This document shows positions 52,898 through 61,395 of a stretch of 64,000 bases of DNA, piece by piece. The stretch is from Sphingomonadaceae bacterium (GTDB lineage: Bacteria; Pseudomonadota; Alphaproteobacteria; Sphingomonadales; Sphingomonadaceae), in NCBI GenBank assembly GCA_027533105.1, contig JAPZTW010000008.1, positions 248,001 to 312,000 on the forward strand, in the 5' to 3' direction. The notes below the pieces were generated by a model. The model was not told where the DNA came from, did no database searches, and worked only from the letters and a program-made list of their open reading frames with translations. Position numbers and translations under genes: made by a program. Numbering within the stretch: the stretch's first letter is position 1; every line of letters begins with the position of its first letter.

Positions 52898-54165
52898 AGC
52901 AGCTGGTCCACGGCATGGATGATCACGCCCACCAGCCCGCCGACCAGGGTGCCGTTGATGCGGATGAATTGCAGGTCGCGGCCGACGGCGCCTTCGATCC
53001 GGTCAGTCACGGTGCTGGCATCCCAGCGCTTGACCGTTTCGGAGACGAGCCGGACGATCTGATCACCATAGCGGCTGGCCGCACCGACCAGCGCGCGGCG
53101 GGCAAAGCGGTTGATCTGGGCCTGGAGCGCGGGATCATCGCGCAGGTGGCGGCCCATTTCGGCCAGGGCCTCGGCCATCTGGCCACCGATCTCGCCCTCG
53201 GGCCGGCGCAGCCGTTCGAGCATGCCGGTGCGCAGGCGTTCCCACACGCCCTGCCACCAGACCGAGACGGCGGGATTGGCGATCAGCTCGCCCTTCAGCC
53301 GCTCGACCCGTTCGCGCATTTCGGGGCTGGACTGCAGATCGCTGGCGAGCTGGGCCAGCCCTTCCTCGATCTTGGCGCGGAGCGGATGGTCGGGATCGAC
53401 GATCACTTCGGCCAGCAGCTTGTACAGCCCGTCGAGCACCGAATTGGCTACCCGCTCGTCGAGCCCGGTCCAGCGCAGGATCGCATTGGCGCGGGTGTGG
53501 ATCAGGTCGCGGACCAGCGCCTCGTTATCTTCCAGCGTCAGGCCGGCCCAGCGGACCAGCGATTCGATCACCGGCATGTGCCGCTTGTCGGCAATCGCGG
53601 TGCCCAGCATCTGGCCCAGCAGCGGCGAGACTTCCAGCCGGTCAAGCTGGCGGAACAGCCCGCCGCGAACCTGGTTGCCGAGCCGGTCGGGATCGAGCGA
53701 TTCGAGCACCTGGGCCAACAGTTCGGCCGCCCCGGCGCGGACCCGCCCGCCCCCGCCACTTTGCGGATCGGCCAGCCAGCCGCCCACGGCCGCGGCAATA
53801 TTGGTGCCGCGCAGCCGCCGCGCGACGACCTGGGGGGTGAGGAAATTGGTGCGCAGGAAGGTCGCCATCGTATCGGCGATCCGGTCCTTGTTTTCCGGCA
53901 CGATCGCGGTGTGCGGGATCGGTAGGCCCAGCGGGCGGCGGAACAGCGCGGTCACCGCAAACCAGTCGGCCAGGCCGCCCACCATCGCCGCCTCGGCAAA
54001 GGCCAGGACATAGCCCATCGCCGGATGCAGCCCCTGGTACTGGCGCGCGACGAGATAAAGCGCGGCCATCGCCACCAGCAGGCCGGTGGCCGTGCGGCGC
54101 ATGGTGCGCGCGCGGTCGACCGGGTGGCCGCCGCGCGCGTTCACCGGGGCAGAGGGTCCGCTCAC
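52894..54165 (-). CDS. DUF445 family membrane protein
   Basis: 423 aa. N-terminal hydrophobic segments (TGLLVAMAALYLVARQ, GYVLAFAEAAMVGGLADWFAVTALFRR) precede a long, Arg-rich helical domain ending GTLVGGLVGVIIHAVDQLL. DUF445 (YjiN-like) proteins are widespread membrane proteins of unknown function; the LADWFAVTALFRRPLGLPIPHTAIV block is their hallmark. It begins at GTG 54165 inside the stop of the RND permease (GTGA), so it is tightly coupled to the pump. Confidence 0.9.
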   Translation of the reverse strand: MSGPSAPVNARGGHPVDRARTMRRTATGLLVAMAALYLVARQYQGLHPAMGYVLAFAEAAMVGGLADWFAVTALFRRPLGLPIPHTAIVPENKDRIADTMATFLRTNFLTPQVVARRLRGTNIAAAVGGWLADPQSGGGGRVRAGAAELLAQVLESLDPDRLGNQVRGGLFRQLDRLEVSPLLGQMLGTAIADKRHMPVIESLVRWAGLTLEDNEALVRDLIHTRANAILRWTGLDERVANSVLDGLYKLLAEVIVDPDHPLRAKIEEGLAQLASDLQSSPEMRERVERLKGELIANPAVSVWWQGVWERLRTGMLERLRRPEGEIGGQMAEALAEMGRHLRDDPALQAQINRFARRALVGAASRYGDQIVRLVSETVKRWDASTVTDRIEGAVGRDLQFIRINGTLVGGLVGVIIHAVDQLL

Positions 54166-57100
54166 TCCGCCGGGAGGGCCCCGCCCTCAAGCCGGGCCTG
54201 GGCCTGCCGGTCGGGCAGACTGTCCTTGGGATCATAGCTGAGCAGGCGCTTGCGCAGCCAGGGCCCCGCGCGGCGTTCGAACCCGTCGGCCAGGCTGAAG
54301 CCAGCCGGCACGATCAGCAGCGTGAGCAGGGTCGACAGGATCAGGCCACCGATCACCACCGTGCCCATCGGCTGGCGCCAGGCCGAATCCCCGCCCAGCG
54401 ACAGCGCCGTGGGGATCATGCCCGCGGTCATCGCCACGGTGGTCATCACGATCGGCTGGGCGCGCTTGTGCCCGGCATCGACGATCGCCTCGTACTTGGG
54501 CACGCCCTGCGCCATTTCCTCGATCGCGAAGTCGATCAGCAGGATCGAGTTCTTGGCGACGATCCCGAACAGCATCAGGATGCCGATGAACACCGGCATG
54601 GTCACCGGCTGGCCCACCACCGCGAGCAAGAGCAGCCCGCCCAGTGGCGCCAAAAACAGCGAGCCCATGTTGACCAGCGGCGAGACGAAGCGGTGGTACA
54701 GCAGCACCAGCACCGCAAAGACCAGCAGGATTGCCGAGACCAGCGCGATCTGGAAGCTGGTGATCAGCTCCTCGAAGATCTCGTCCTCACCAAACGGCTT
54801 CTTGTTCACGCCCAGCGGCAGGTTCTGCATGATCGGCAGCTTTTCCACCTGCTCCATCACCGGACCCTTGAGCGCACCCGGCGCCAGGTCCGCACCGACG
54901 AAGACCCGGCGTTCCTGGTTATAGCGGCGGATCGAGACCGGCCCGGAACCAAAGCTGATATCCGCCACCCGGCTAAGCGGCACCGAAGCCCCGGTAGTCG
55001 TCGCCACCGGCAGGTTGGCGATCACCGAGATATCGCGGCGGTCATCCTCGGACAGGCGGACGCGGATCGGAATCTGCCGGTCGGACAGCGAGAACTTCGC
55101 CGCGTTCTGGTCGATATCGCCAATCGTGGCGATGCGGATCGTCTGGCTGAGCGCGGCGGTGGTCACCCCCAGGCTGGCGGCCAGATCCTGGCGCGGCGTG
55201 ATGATCAGTTCGGGACGGCGGGTATCGGCGGCAATGCGCGGCGCGACAATCCCGGGCACGGTCTTCATCTGCTCGACCAGGCTGGTTGCCGCCTGTTCGA
55301 GCGCAACCGAATCCGCCCCCGTCAGCATGACCGAGATCGGGCGGCCCAGCCCCGGAGGACCGGCCTGGAACACCGCCTGGAAGTTTACCCGCGCATCGGG
55401 TACCTGCTGCAACAGCGGGGTCATCTCGCGCTCGAATTCCTGGCTGGTCTTGCCGCCACGGTCTTCCTTCAGCGTGATGAAGATCGAGCCGCTGCCTTCA
55501 CCGATCCGCTGCTGCACCCGCTCCACTTCGGGCCGGGCACGCAGCAGGGCGGCAACCTGGTCGGATACCTGCTCGGTCTGCTGCAGGGTGGTGCCCGGCA
55601 CCATCTCGATCGTCACGCGGCTGAAATTGCTGTTCTGATCGGGGAACAGCTGCTGCGGCAGGATCGCGAACATGACGCCCGACAGCACCAGTGCCGCCAG
55701 GGCGACGCCCAGCATCCATACGCGGTGATCGCGCAGGCGCGCGTTGAGGCGGCGGGTCCAGAACATGCACCAGGCGAAGAAGCCCTGCTCCTGACGGGTC
55801 ACGAACCGGTTGATCAGCGCCCCGATCAGCGACATCAGCAGGAACGAAAGGCCATAGGCAATCGGCGCGCCCAGCAGCATGGCGGCCAGGACCAAGCCGA
55901 GGCCAGGCCCGCTATCGACCTTGCCCACTTCGGGCGCGGATTGCAGCACGAACGGCGCCAGGGCGACAAACAGCGCCACCGCCGCCGGGATCAGGTGATA
56001 GACCGGCGCACTGGCCACACGGGCGATCTGGCTGCGCATTTCCTTGGCCCGGCGGTTGTCGAGGCTGAAATGGAGCAGCCGGTCATAGCGGTCCATCCAG
56101 GGGCCCGTGCCATGTTCGGCCGGCCCGGCCGACTTCAGGAAATAGGCGGCCACCATCGGCGTGATCATGCGGGCAACCGCAAGGCTGATCAGCACCGAGA
56201 CCACCACGGTCCAGCCAAAGTTGTAGAAGAACTGCCCCGGAATACCCGGCATCAGGCCCACCGGCAGGAACACCGCGACAATCGAGAAGGTGGTGGCCAC
56301 CACCGCCAGCCCGATTTCGTCCGCCGCGTCGATCGAGGCCTGATAGGCCGATTTGCCCATCCGCATGTGCCGGACGATGTTTTCCACCTCGACGATGGCA
56401 TCGTCCACCAGCACCCCGGCGACCAGGCCCAGCGCCAGCAGCGACATCTGGTTGAGCGTGATGCCCAGCATGTCGAGGAACCAGAACGAGGGGATCGCCG
56501 ACAGCGGAATGGCAATCGCGGAGATCACCGTGGCGCGCCAGTCACGCAGGAAGAAGAACACCACGATGACGGCGAGGATCGCGCCTTCGACCATGGCCGC
56601 GATCGAGCTGTTGTACTGGTCCTTGGTGTAGGGAACCGTGGTGAACAGCCGGGTGAACTTGATCCCGGGATTGTCGGCTTCGAGCTTTTCGAGCCGGGCG
56701 ACCGCGGCATCATAGACCGCGACGTCGGATTCGCCCCGCGCGCGGGAAATGCTGAAGGTGACGACCGACTTGCCATTGGTCTTGCCGATCGAGGTGATCT
56801 CGCCATAGCTGTCGGTAACCTTGGCGATATCGGCCAGCTTGATCACCCGGCCACCGCCCAGCGGGATGTCGGTCTGCGACAGGGCATAGGCCGTTTCGGC
56901 ATTGCCCAGCACGCGGACCGACTGGCGCGAGCCGCCGATTTCCGCCCGGCCACCGGCCGCGTTGAGGTTCAGCTGGCGCAGCACCTGGTTGATCTGGCCG
57001 GCCGAAACGCCGTTCGACTGCATCTTGGCCGGATCGAGGATCACCCGGATTTCCCGGTTGACCCCGCCGCCGCGATTGACCTCGGCCATGCCGGGCACGC

Positions 57101-57608
57101 TGAGCAGTGCCTTGGTGACGGTATCGTCGACGAACCACGACAATTGCTCGAGCGTCATGTCATCGGCCATGACCGAGAAGAAGCCGATCGAATCGTTCGA
57201 TACCTCGACCTTGAAGACCTGTGGTTCGAGGATCCCGTCGGGCAGGCTGCCGCGGACCTGGTCGACCGCGTTCTTCACGTCGTTCAGCGCCTCGATCACG
57301 TCGACGCCGATCTCGAACTCGAGCTGGGTTTCGCTGCTGCCTTCGCGCGCGGTCGAGCTGATGTTGTTGACGCCCTGGATCGATTGCAGCGCGGCCTCGA
57401 TCTTCTGGGTGATCTGGTTCTCGATCTCGGTCGGCGCGGCGCCCGGCTGGGCAATGGACACCACCACGATCGGGAACTCGATGTCCGGATCGTTCTGCAC
57501 CTTCATCCGCGAGAAGGTGACCATGCCGGCCAGGACCAGCCCGATGAACAGGATGATCGGCACCACCGGGTTGCGGATGCACCAGGCCGAGATGTTGCGG
57601 AAACTCAT
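54162..57608 (-). CDS. RND multidrug efflux permease with an internal extension
   Basis: 1148 aa inner-membrane proton-driven pump, HAE1/AcrB type. The proton-relay pair Asp402-Asp403 is in GLVAGVLVDDAIVEVEN, and GIVAKNSILLIDFAIEEMAQG marks TM10-11 in the C half. It is longer than the usual 1030-1060 residues, because about 90 extra residues (roughly 520-620) with two or three hydrophobic stretches (IPAAVALFVALAPFVL, GLVLAAMLLGAPIAYGLSF) sit between TM6 and TM7, where AcrB has only a short amphipathic helix. The adaptor gene is upstream, 26 bases away. No outer-membrane TolC-like gene is in the operon. Confidence 0.93.
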   Translation of the reverse strand: MSFRNISAWCIRNPVVPIILFIGLVLAGMVTFSRMKVQNDPDIEFPIVVVSIAQPGAAPTEIENQITQKIEAALQSIQGVNNISSTAREGSSETQLEFEIGVDVIEALNDVKNAVDQVRGSLPDGILEPQVFKVEVSNDSIGFFSVMADDMTLEQLSWFVDDTVTKALLSVPGMAEVNRGGGVNREIRVILDPAKMQSNGVSAGQINQVLRQLNLNAAGGRAEIGGSRQSVRVLGNAETAYALSQTDIPLGGGRVIKLADIAKVTDSYGEITSIGKTNGKSVVTFSISRARGESDVAVYDAAVARLEKLEADNPGIKFTRLFTTVPYTKDQYNSSIAAMVEGAILAVIVVFFFLRDWRATVISAIAIPLSAIPSFWFLDMLGITLNQMSLLALGLVAGVLVDDAIVEVENIVRHMRMGKSAYQASIDAADEIGLAVVATTFSIVAVFLPVGLMPGIPGQFFYNFGWTVVVSVLISLAVARMITPMVAAYFLKSAGPAEHGTGPWMDRYDRLLHFSLDNRRAKEMRSQIARVASAPVYHLIPAAVALFVALAPFVLQSAPEVGKVDSGPGLGLVLAAMLLGAPIAYGLSFLLMSLIGALINRFVTRQEQGFFAWCMFWTRRLNARLRDHRVWMLGVALAALVLSGVMFAILPQQLFPDQNSNFSRVTIEMVPGTTLQQTEQVSDQVAALLRARPEVERVQQRIGEGSGSIFITLKEDRGGKTSQEFEREMTPLLQQVPDARVNFQAVFQAGPPGLGRPISVMLTGADSVALEQAATSLVEQMKTVPGIVAPRIAADTRRPELIITPRQDLAASLGVTTAALSQTIRIATIGDIDQNAAKFSLSDRQIPIRVRLSEDDRRDISVIANLPVATTTGASVPLSRVADISFGSGPVSIRRYNQERRVFVGADLAPGALKGPVMEQVEKLPIMQNLPLGVNKKPFGEDEIFEELITSFQIALVSAILLVFAVLVLLYHRFVSPLVNMGSLFLAPLGGLLLLAVVGQPVTMPVFIGILMLFGIVAKNSILLIDFAIEEMAQGVPKYEAIVDAGHKRAQPIVMTTVAMTAGMIPTALSLGGDSAWRQPMGTVVIGGLILSTLLTLLIVPAGFSLADGFERRAGPWLRKRLLSYDPKDSLPDRQAQARLEGGALPAE

Positions 57609-57634
57609 ATCGCGCTCTCCCGAGGCACCGAAGC

Positions 57635-58819
57635 CTACTTCGCCACCACCGGCTTGATCGTTTCACCGGGCTGCAGGAAGCCACCGGCCCGCAGGACAAC
57701 CTGCTCGGTCCCGCTCAGGCCTTCGGTCACCACGACGCCGCCCGGCACGATCGGCCCGGTCTTCACGTCGCGGCGCTCGGCCTTCTTGTCCTTGCCGACC
57801 AGGTAGACGAAGCTGCCCTTCGTGTCAGACAGGATCGCCGATTCCGGCAGGACCGGGGCGACCATGGTGCCCGCCTTGATCGTGACCGTGGCAAAGCCGC
57901 CCGGCCGCAATTCGGGCGCATAGGCCAGCGCGACCCGGGCAATGCCCTGGCGGGTCTGGGGATCGATCACCGGGGCGACCTGCCAGACCTGGCCGGAAAA
58001 CGAGCGCTCGCTCCCGACCGGGGTGACATTGGCGCTGATCCCGGTCGAAATCGCGGCCAGGTCGGTTTCACCCAGCAGCGCGCGCAGCTCCATCTCGCCG
58101 CCCTTGGCGAGGCGGAACAGGACGCCCGAACCGCCACTGACCACCTGACCCGGTTCCACGCGGCGCTCCAGCACCAGCCCGGCGGCCGGGGCCACCACGT
58201 TGAGGCGGCGGACCTGGGCGTTGAGCACGCCGAGCTGGGCACCGGCGACGCGGACCTGTGCCACGGCGGCATCGCGCGTCGCGGTCAGCCGGTCGATATC
58301 GGCCTTGGACACGAAGCCGCGATTGACCAGCTGCTGCGCGCGATCGAGATTGGCCTGGGCCAGATTGGCATTGGCCCGGGCCACTTCGACCTGCGCGGCC
58401 TGGCTGGCCTGCTGCTGGGTCTGAACCGAACGGTCGATCACGGCCAGGACCTGGCCGGCGCGAACCCACTGGCCGGGTTCGACCAGCACCGAAACGATCT
58501 GGCCACCCTCGCCCGGCACGCCGACCGGCATTTCGCGGCGCGCGGCCAGGGTGCCGTTGGCATTGATCGTGCCATCGACCGTGACCTTGCCCGGGACGAC
58601 CACCGAAACCACCGGCGCCTGGTTCGCCTTGGCGCCATCATCGGCAGCCTTGCCGCGATTGAGCCAGAACCAGATCGCCACGACCAGCGCGGCGACAGCC
58701 AGGCCGATCAGCCACAGCTTGCGGCGCGAGCGGCGCTCTTCCTCGACATCGCCCAGCAGCGTGGTGGCGGAATCGATCTCCGCCTGGTCTTCCGCGGCGA
58801 TTCGCGAATCGTAGTTCAT
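57635..58819 (-). CDS. RND efflux periplasmic adaptor
   Basis: 394 aa membrane-fusion protein. N-terminal anchor (about 34-53, KLWLIGLAVAALVVAIWFWL), then biotinyl-lipoyl-like halves (ANGTLAARREMPVGVPGEG and LVLERRVEPGQVVSGG), a coiled-coil hairpin (QASQAAQVEVARANANLAQA) and a beta-barrel domain. The N-terminus lacks a lipobox; it is a simple membrane anchor. It would link the RND permease to an outer-membrane channel encoded elsewhere. Start ATG 58819, first gene of the operon. Confidence 0.93.
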   Translation of the reverse strand: MNYDSRIAAEDQAEIDSATTLLGDVEEERRSRRKLWLIGLAVAALVVAIWFWLNRGKAADDGAKANQAPVVSVVVPGKVTVDGTINANGTLAARREMPVGVPGEGGQIVSVLVEPGQWVRAGQVLAVIDRSVQTQQQASQAAQVEVARANANLAQANLDRAQQLVNRGFVSKADIDRLTATRDAAVAQVRVAGAQLGVLNAQVRRLNVVAPAAGLVLERRVEPGQVVSGGSGVLFRLAKGGEMELRALLGETDLAAISTGISANVTPVGSERSFSGQVWQVAPVIDPQTRQGIARVALAYAPELRPGGFATVTIKAGTMVAPVLPESAILSDTKGSFVYLVGKDKKAERRDVKTGPIVPGGVVVTEGLSGTEQVVLRAGGFLQPGETIKPVVAK

Positions 58820-58890
58820 GGCCGGCTTGCCCCGTATCGGTTGGCGTCATGTGACGGGCCCGGAACGGACCCGGGCTGCTGACGCAGGCT

Positions 58891-58919
58891 GTATTACTAT
58901 ACTAAATCACCATCGGCAA
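58891..58919 (-). promoter_or_regulatory. Promoter of the RND operon with TACTA repeats
   Basis: On the minus strand TTGCCG (58919-58914), 17 bases, TAATAC (58896-58891), about 70 bases before the adaptor ATG. The AT-rich core includes the direct repeat TACTATACTA (+ strand), a possible regulator site. The assignment rests on position and spacing. Confidence 0.5.
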
Positions 58920-59014
58920 GCCGAGGCAATTTATCGTTTCGGCCCATAGGCCGCGCCCGCCGGTGGCGCAATCGGGCGCTCGGCCAACCGCCAACCGGGG
59001 TCTGCGAATGGCGC

Positions 59015-59034
59015 GCGCCCGGAAATCCGGGCGC
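59015..59034 (-). terminator. Hairpin after the GlsB-like gene
   Basis: GCGCCCGGA and TCCGGGCGC form a tight 8-9 bp stem 10 bases after the stop (minus strand). No U-run follows, so termination is uncertain. Confidence 0.4.
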
Positions 59035-59043
59035 ACCGCGGGG

Positions 59044-59313
59044 TTAACGAACCTTGCCGCGCTGGATCATATTGACCACGCCCAGCAGGATGACCGCGCC
59101 CAGCACGGCAATCGCCAGGCCGGTCAGCGAGAACTGCTTCACCGAGCCGCCGATCCCCAGCAGCGGGCCGACAACCATGTTGCCGACCACCGAGCCGACG
59201 CAGCCGACCACCACATTCCAGAACACCCCCATCGCGGCGTCCCGGTTCATGACCCGGCTGGCGATCCAGCCGGCCACACCGCCCACGATCAGCGCAACAA
59301 TCCATCCACCCAT
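59044..59313 (-). CDS. GlsB/YeaQ/YmgE family stress-response membrane protein
   Basis: 89 aa with three hydrophobic segments: WIVALIVGGVAGWIASRVM, FWNVVVGCVGSVVGNMVVG and LTGLAIAVLGAVILLGVVNM. The GGxAGWIASxxM and GxxGSxVG patterns are those of the YeaQ/YmgE (transglycosylase-associated) family, induced by stress in several bacteria. Molecular role unknown. GGAGCAG-type site before ATG 59313. Confidence 0.9.
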   Translation of the reverse strand: MGGWIVALIVGGVAGWIASRVMNRDAAMGVFWNVVVGCVGSVVGNMVVGPLLGIGGSVKQFSLTGLAIAVLGAVILLGVVNMIQRGKVR

Positions 59314-59376
59314 GGCCTGCTCCTTTCAAGCACACCATCGCACGGCACGCCTGGCCGGACTGCCGCGAACGACGAC

Positions 59377-59408
59377 AAACCCGGGCAGACGGAGGCCTGC
59401 CCGGGTTT
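59377..59408 (-). terminator. Terminator of the sciP operon
   Basis: A perfect 12-bp stem: AAACCCGGGCAG (59377-59388) with CTGCCCGGGTTT (59397-59408), loop of 8. On the minus strand it ends in GGGTTT after the sciP stop at 59461. Confidence 0.75.
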
Positions 59409-59460
59409 GCAGTCTACACCAGCCGCAAACATCTGTCGCGGCGGATGTTTTCGGAATGGA

Positions 59461-59766
59461 TCAGTACTTGAGCTGCCGCTCATAAAGGTCGCGGTAATGC
59501 TGGATCCGCGTGACACGCAGGCCCTGCATCCCGGAACGATCAACGGCGCGCTGCCAGGAAGCGAATTCCTCGAGCGTCAGGTTGTAGCGTTCGCAGACCT
59601 CGTCGATGGTCAGCAGACCGCCATTGACCGCGGCGACAACCTCGGCCTTGCGGCGGACCACCCAGCGGGTCGTGTCGGGCGCCGGCAGGGACTCGAGCGT
59701 CAAGGGCTCGCCAAGCGGGCCAATCACCATCGCGGGTCGAATTTTCTGGTTCTCGATCATATTCAT
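59461..59766 (-). CDS. sciP: SciP-type CtrA inhibitor (DUF1153)
   Basis: 101 aa cell-cycle regulator of alphaproteobacteria. In Caulobacter SciP binds CtrA and blocks transcription of CtrA targets in G1. The family core is complete: VIGPLGEPLTLESLPAPDTTRWVVRRKAEVVAAVNGGLL, then the helix-turn-helix-like LTIDEVCERYNLTLEEFASWQRAVDR and RVTRIQHYRDLYER. It starts in the stop of the 107-aa gene (ATGA overlap), so the two are translationally coupled. Confidence 0.92.
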   Translation of the reverse strand: MNMIENQKIRPAMVIGPLGEPLTLESLPAPDTTRWVVRRKAEVVAAVNGGLLTIDEVCERYNLTLEEFASWQRAVDRSGMQGLRVTRIQHYRDLYERQLKY

Positions 59767-60086
59767 CCTCGACCGTCGTGCGCAAAGTGCGCGGCGGCGG
59801 CATCGGTTTTGCCCTCGGGGGCTTTGCCATCTGCTAAATCAGTTGGGTTAACAGGCCGTGAGCCATAGCTCGCAACACCTACCACCGTAACGGCCCCCGA
59901 CCCGAACGAGCCACCCAGCCGGCGGAGCGAATCGACCTCGACCTGCCGCAGCGCGAGGCGGGCGGCATGCGCCGCCTGCAGGCGCGCGCTGAGCGAATGC
60001 CAGTCGCACTGCGGCGCACCGGCCGGCGCAAGGTCCGGATCAAGTCGCGCATTTTGCCCGACAAAGAGGTTTCTGGCGAATTCCAT
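59763..60086 (-). CDS. Unknown protein translationally coupled to sciP
   Basis: 107 aa. The middle segment is DWHSLSARLQAAHAARLALRQVEVDSLRRLGGSFG and the tail VNPTDLADGKAPEGK. No membrane segment or signal, so cytoplasmic. AGAAGGGAGG lies immediately before ATG 60086. Its stop overlaps the sciP start by 4 bases (ATGA). No regulator or DNA-binding motif is recognised. The coupling suggests it serves the same cell-cycle function, perhaps as a partner, which is inference. Confidence 0.75.
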   Translation of the reverse strand: MEFARNLFVGQNARLDPDLAPAGAPQCDWHSLSARLQAAHAARLALRQVEVDSLRRLGGSFGSGAVTVVGVASYGSRPVNPTDLADGKAPEGKTDAAAAHFAHDGRG

Positions 60087-60117
60087 GCCTCCCTTCTACG
60101 CCGACAAGGTCAACATC

Positions 60118-60138
60118 GGGTAAACCCCGCCTTTACCC
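60118..60138. promoter_or_regulatory. Perfect 7-7-7 dyad upstream of the sciP operon
   Basis: GGGTAAA (60118-60124), spacer CCCCGCC, TTTACCC (60132-60138). It lies about 32 bases before the ATG at 60086 (-) and 82 before mnmA (60220, +). It is a good candidate operator for the divergent genes. Confidence 0.5.
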
Positions 60139-60219
60139 GCCGTTCACGGGCCCAGACCGGTTCTCGAGCCCTGCGGCCAAGCTTTGCGCGGCCCGCCGGA
60201 GCGTGTAAGGCGCGCGGCC

Positions 60220-61386
60220 ATGTCTTCTGCCACGCCCGCCCCTGCTGCCCTGTCCGGCATTCTTGCCGAAGATCCCGCGGCGCTGTTCCAGCTCGCTGGC
60301 CCGGCGCGGGGCAAGCGGATCGTCGTGGCCATGTCGGGCGGGGTGGACAGCTCGGTCGTCGCTGCCCTGGCGGCGCAGAGCGGGGCCGAAGTGATCGGCG
60401 TGACCCTCCAGCTTTACGATACCGGCGCGGCCGCGGCCCGCAAGGGCGCCTGCTGCGCCGGCGACGACATCCGCGACGCCCGCGCCGTCGCCGACCGGCT
60501 GGGCATCGCGCATTACGTGATCGATCACGAATCCGCCTTCCGCGAGGAAGTGGTGGAACGCTTTGCCGACGAATACCTGGCCGGGCGCACCCCGATCCCC
60601 TGCATCCGCTGCAACATGGGGCCCAAGTTCACCGACCTGTTCGCCATGGCCCGCGAATTCGGGGCCGATTGCCTCGCCACGGGCCATTATGTCCGGCGCG
60701 TGATCGGGCCAGCCGGTCCGGAACTGCACCGCGCGCTCGATCCGGCGCGCGACCAGTCCTATTTCCTCTACGCCACCACCGAAGCCCAGCTCGATTATCT
60801 GCGCTTTCCGCTGGGCGGGCTGCCCAAGCCGCAGGTCCGCGCCCTGGCCGAGGCGGCCGGGCTGCGCACCGCGGCCAAGCCGGACAGCCAGGACATCTGC
60901 TTCGTCCCCGATGGCGACTATGCCCGGATCGTCAAGGCGGTCCGCCCCGAAGGCGTGCGCCCCGGGGCGATCGTCCATGCCGAGACCGGCGTCGAACTGG
61001 GCCAGCACCAGGGAGTGATCCACTTCACCGTCGGCCAGCGCCGGGGCCTCGAGATCGGGGGCCAGCCCGAGCCGCTCTATGTCACCGGGATCGATGCCGC
61101 GACCGCGACCGTGCTGGTCGGCCCGCGCCGGCTGCTGGCGGTCGGCAGTGCCCGGCTGATCGAAACCAACCGGATCGGCCCGGTGCCGGCCGAACCGCTC
61201 ATGGCCAAGGTTCGGTCACTGGCAAAGCCCGTTGCAGTGACGCTTGAAGGCCCCTTTGGTGACGGTTCAGGGTGCACGATCCGCTTCGCCCAGCCCGAAT
61301 ATGGCGTCGCCCCGGGCCAGGCGGCGGTGCTCTATGCCGGCGACCGGGTGGTCGGCGGCGGCTGGATCGACACCACCGAAAGCTGA
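60220..61386 (+). CDS. mnmA: tRNA-specific 2-thiouridylase
   Basis: 388 aa enzyme placing the 2-thio group on wobble U34 of tRNA Lys, Glu and Gln. The P-loop SGGVDSS is at 39-45. The catalytic cysteines are Cys131 (in [11 protein letters not shown]) and Cys227 (in [12 protein letters not shown]). ATG 60220 ([10 protein letters not shown]) is chosen. Full family length. Confidence 0.95.
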   Translation: MSSATPAPAALSGILAEDPAALFQLAGPARGKRIVVAMSGGVDSSVVAALAAQSGAEVIGVTLQLYDTGAAAARKGACCAGDDIRDARAVADRLGIAHYVIDHESAFREEVVERFADEYLAGRTPIPCIRCNMGPKFTDLFAMAREFGADCLATGHYVRRVIGPAGPELHRALDPARDQSYFLYATTEAQLDYLRFPLGGLPKPQVRALAEAAGLRTAAKPDSQDICFVPDGDYARIVKAVRPEGVRPGAIVHAETGVELGQHQGVIHFTVGQRRGLEIGGQPEPLYVTGIDAATATVLVGPRRLLAVGSARLIETNRIGPVPAEPLMAKVRSLAKPVAVTLEGPFGDGSGCTIRFAQPEYGVAPGQAAVLYAGDRVVGGGWIDTTES

Positions 61387-61395
61387 GCCAGGCGA

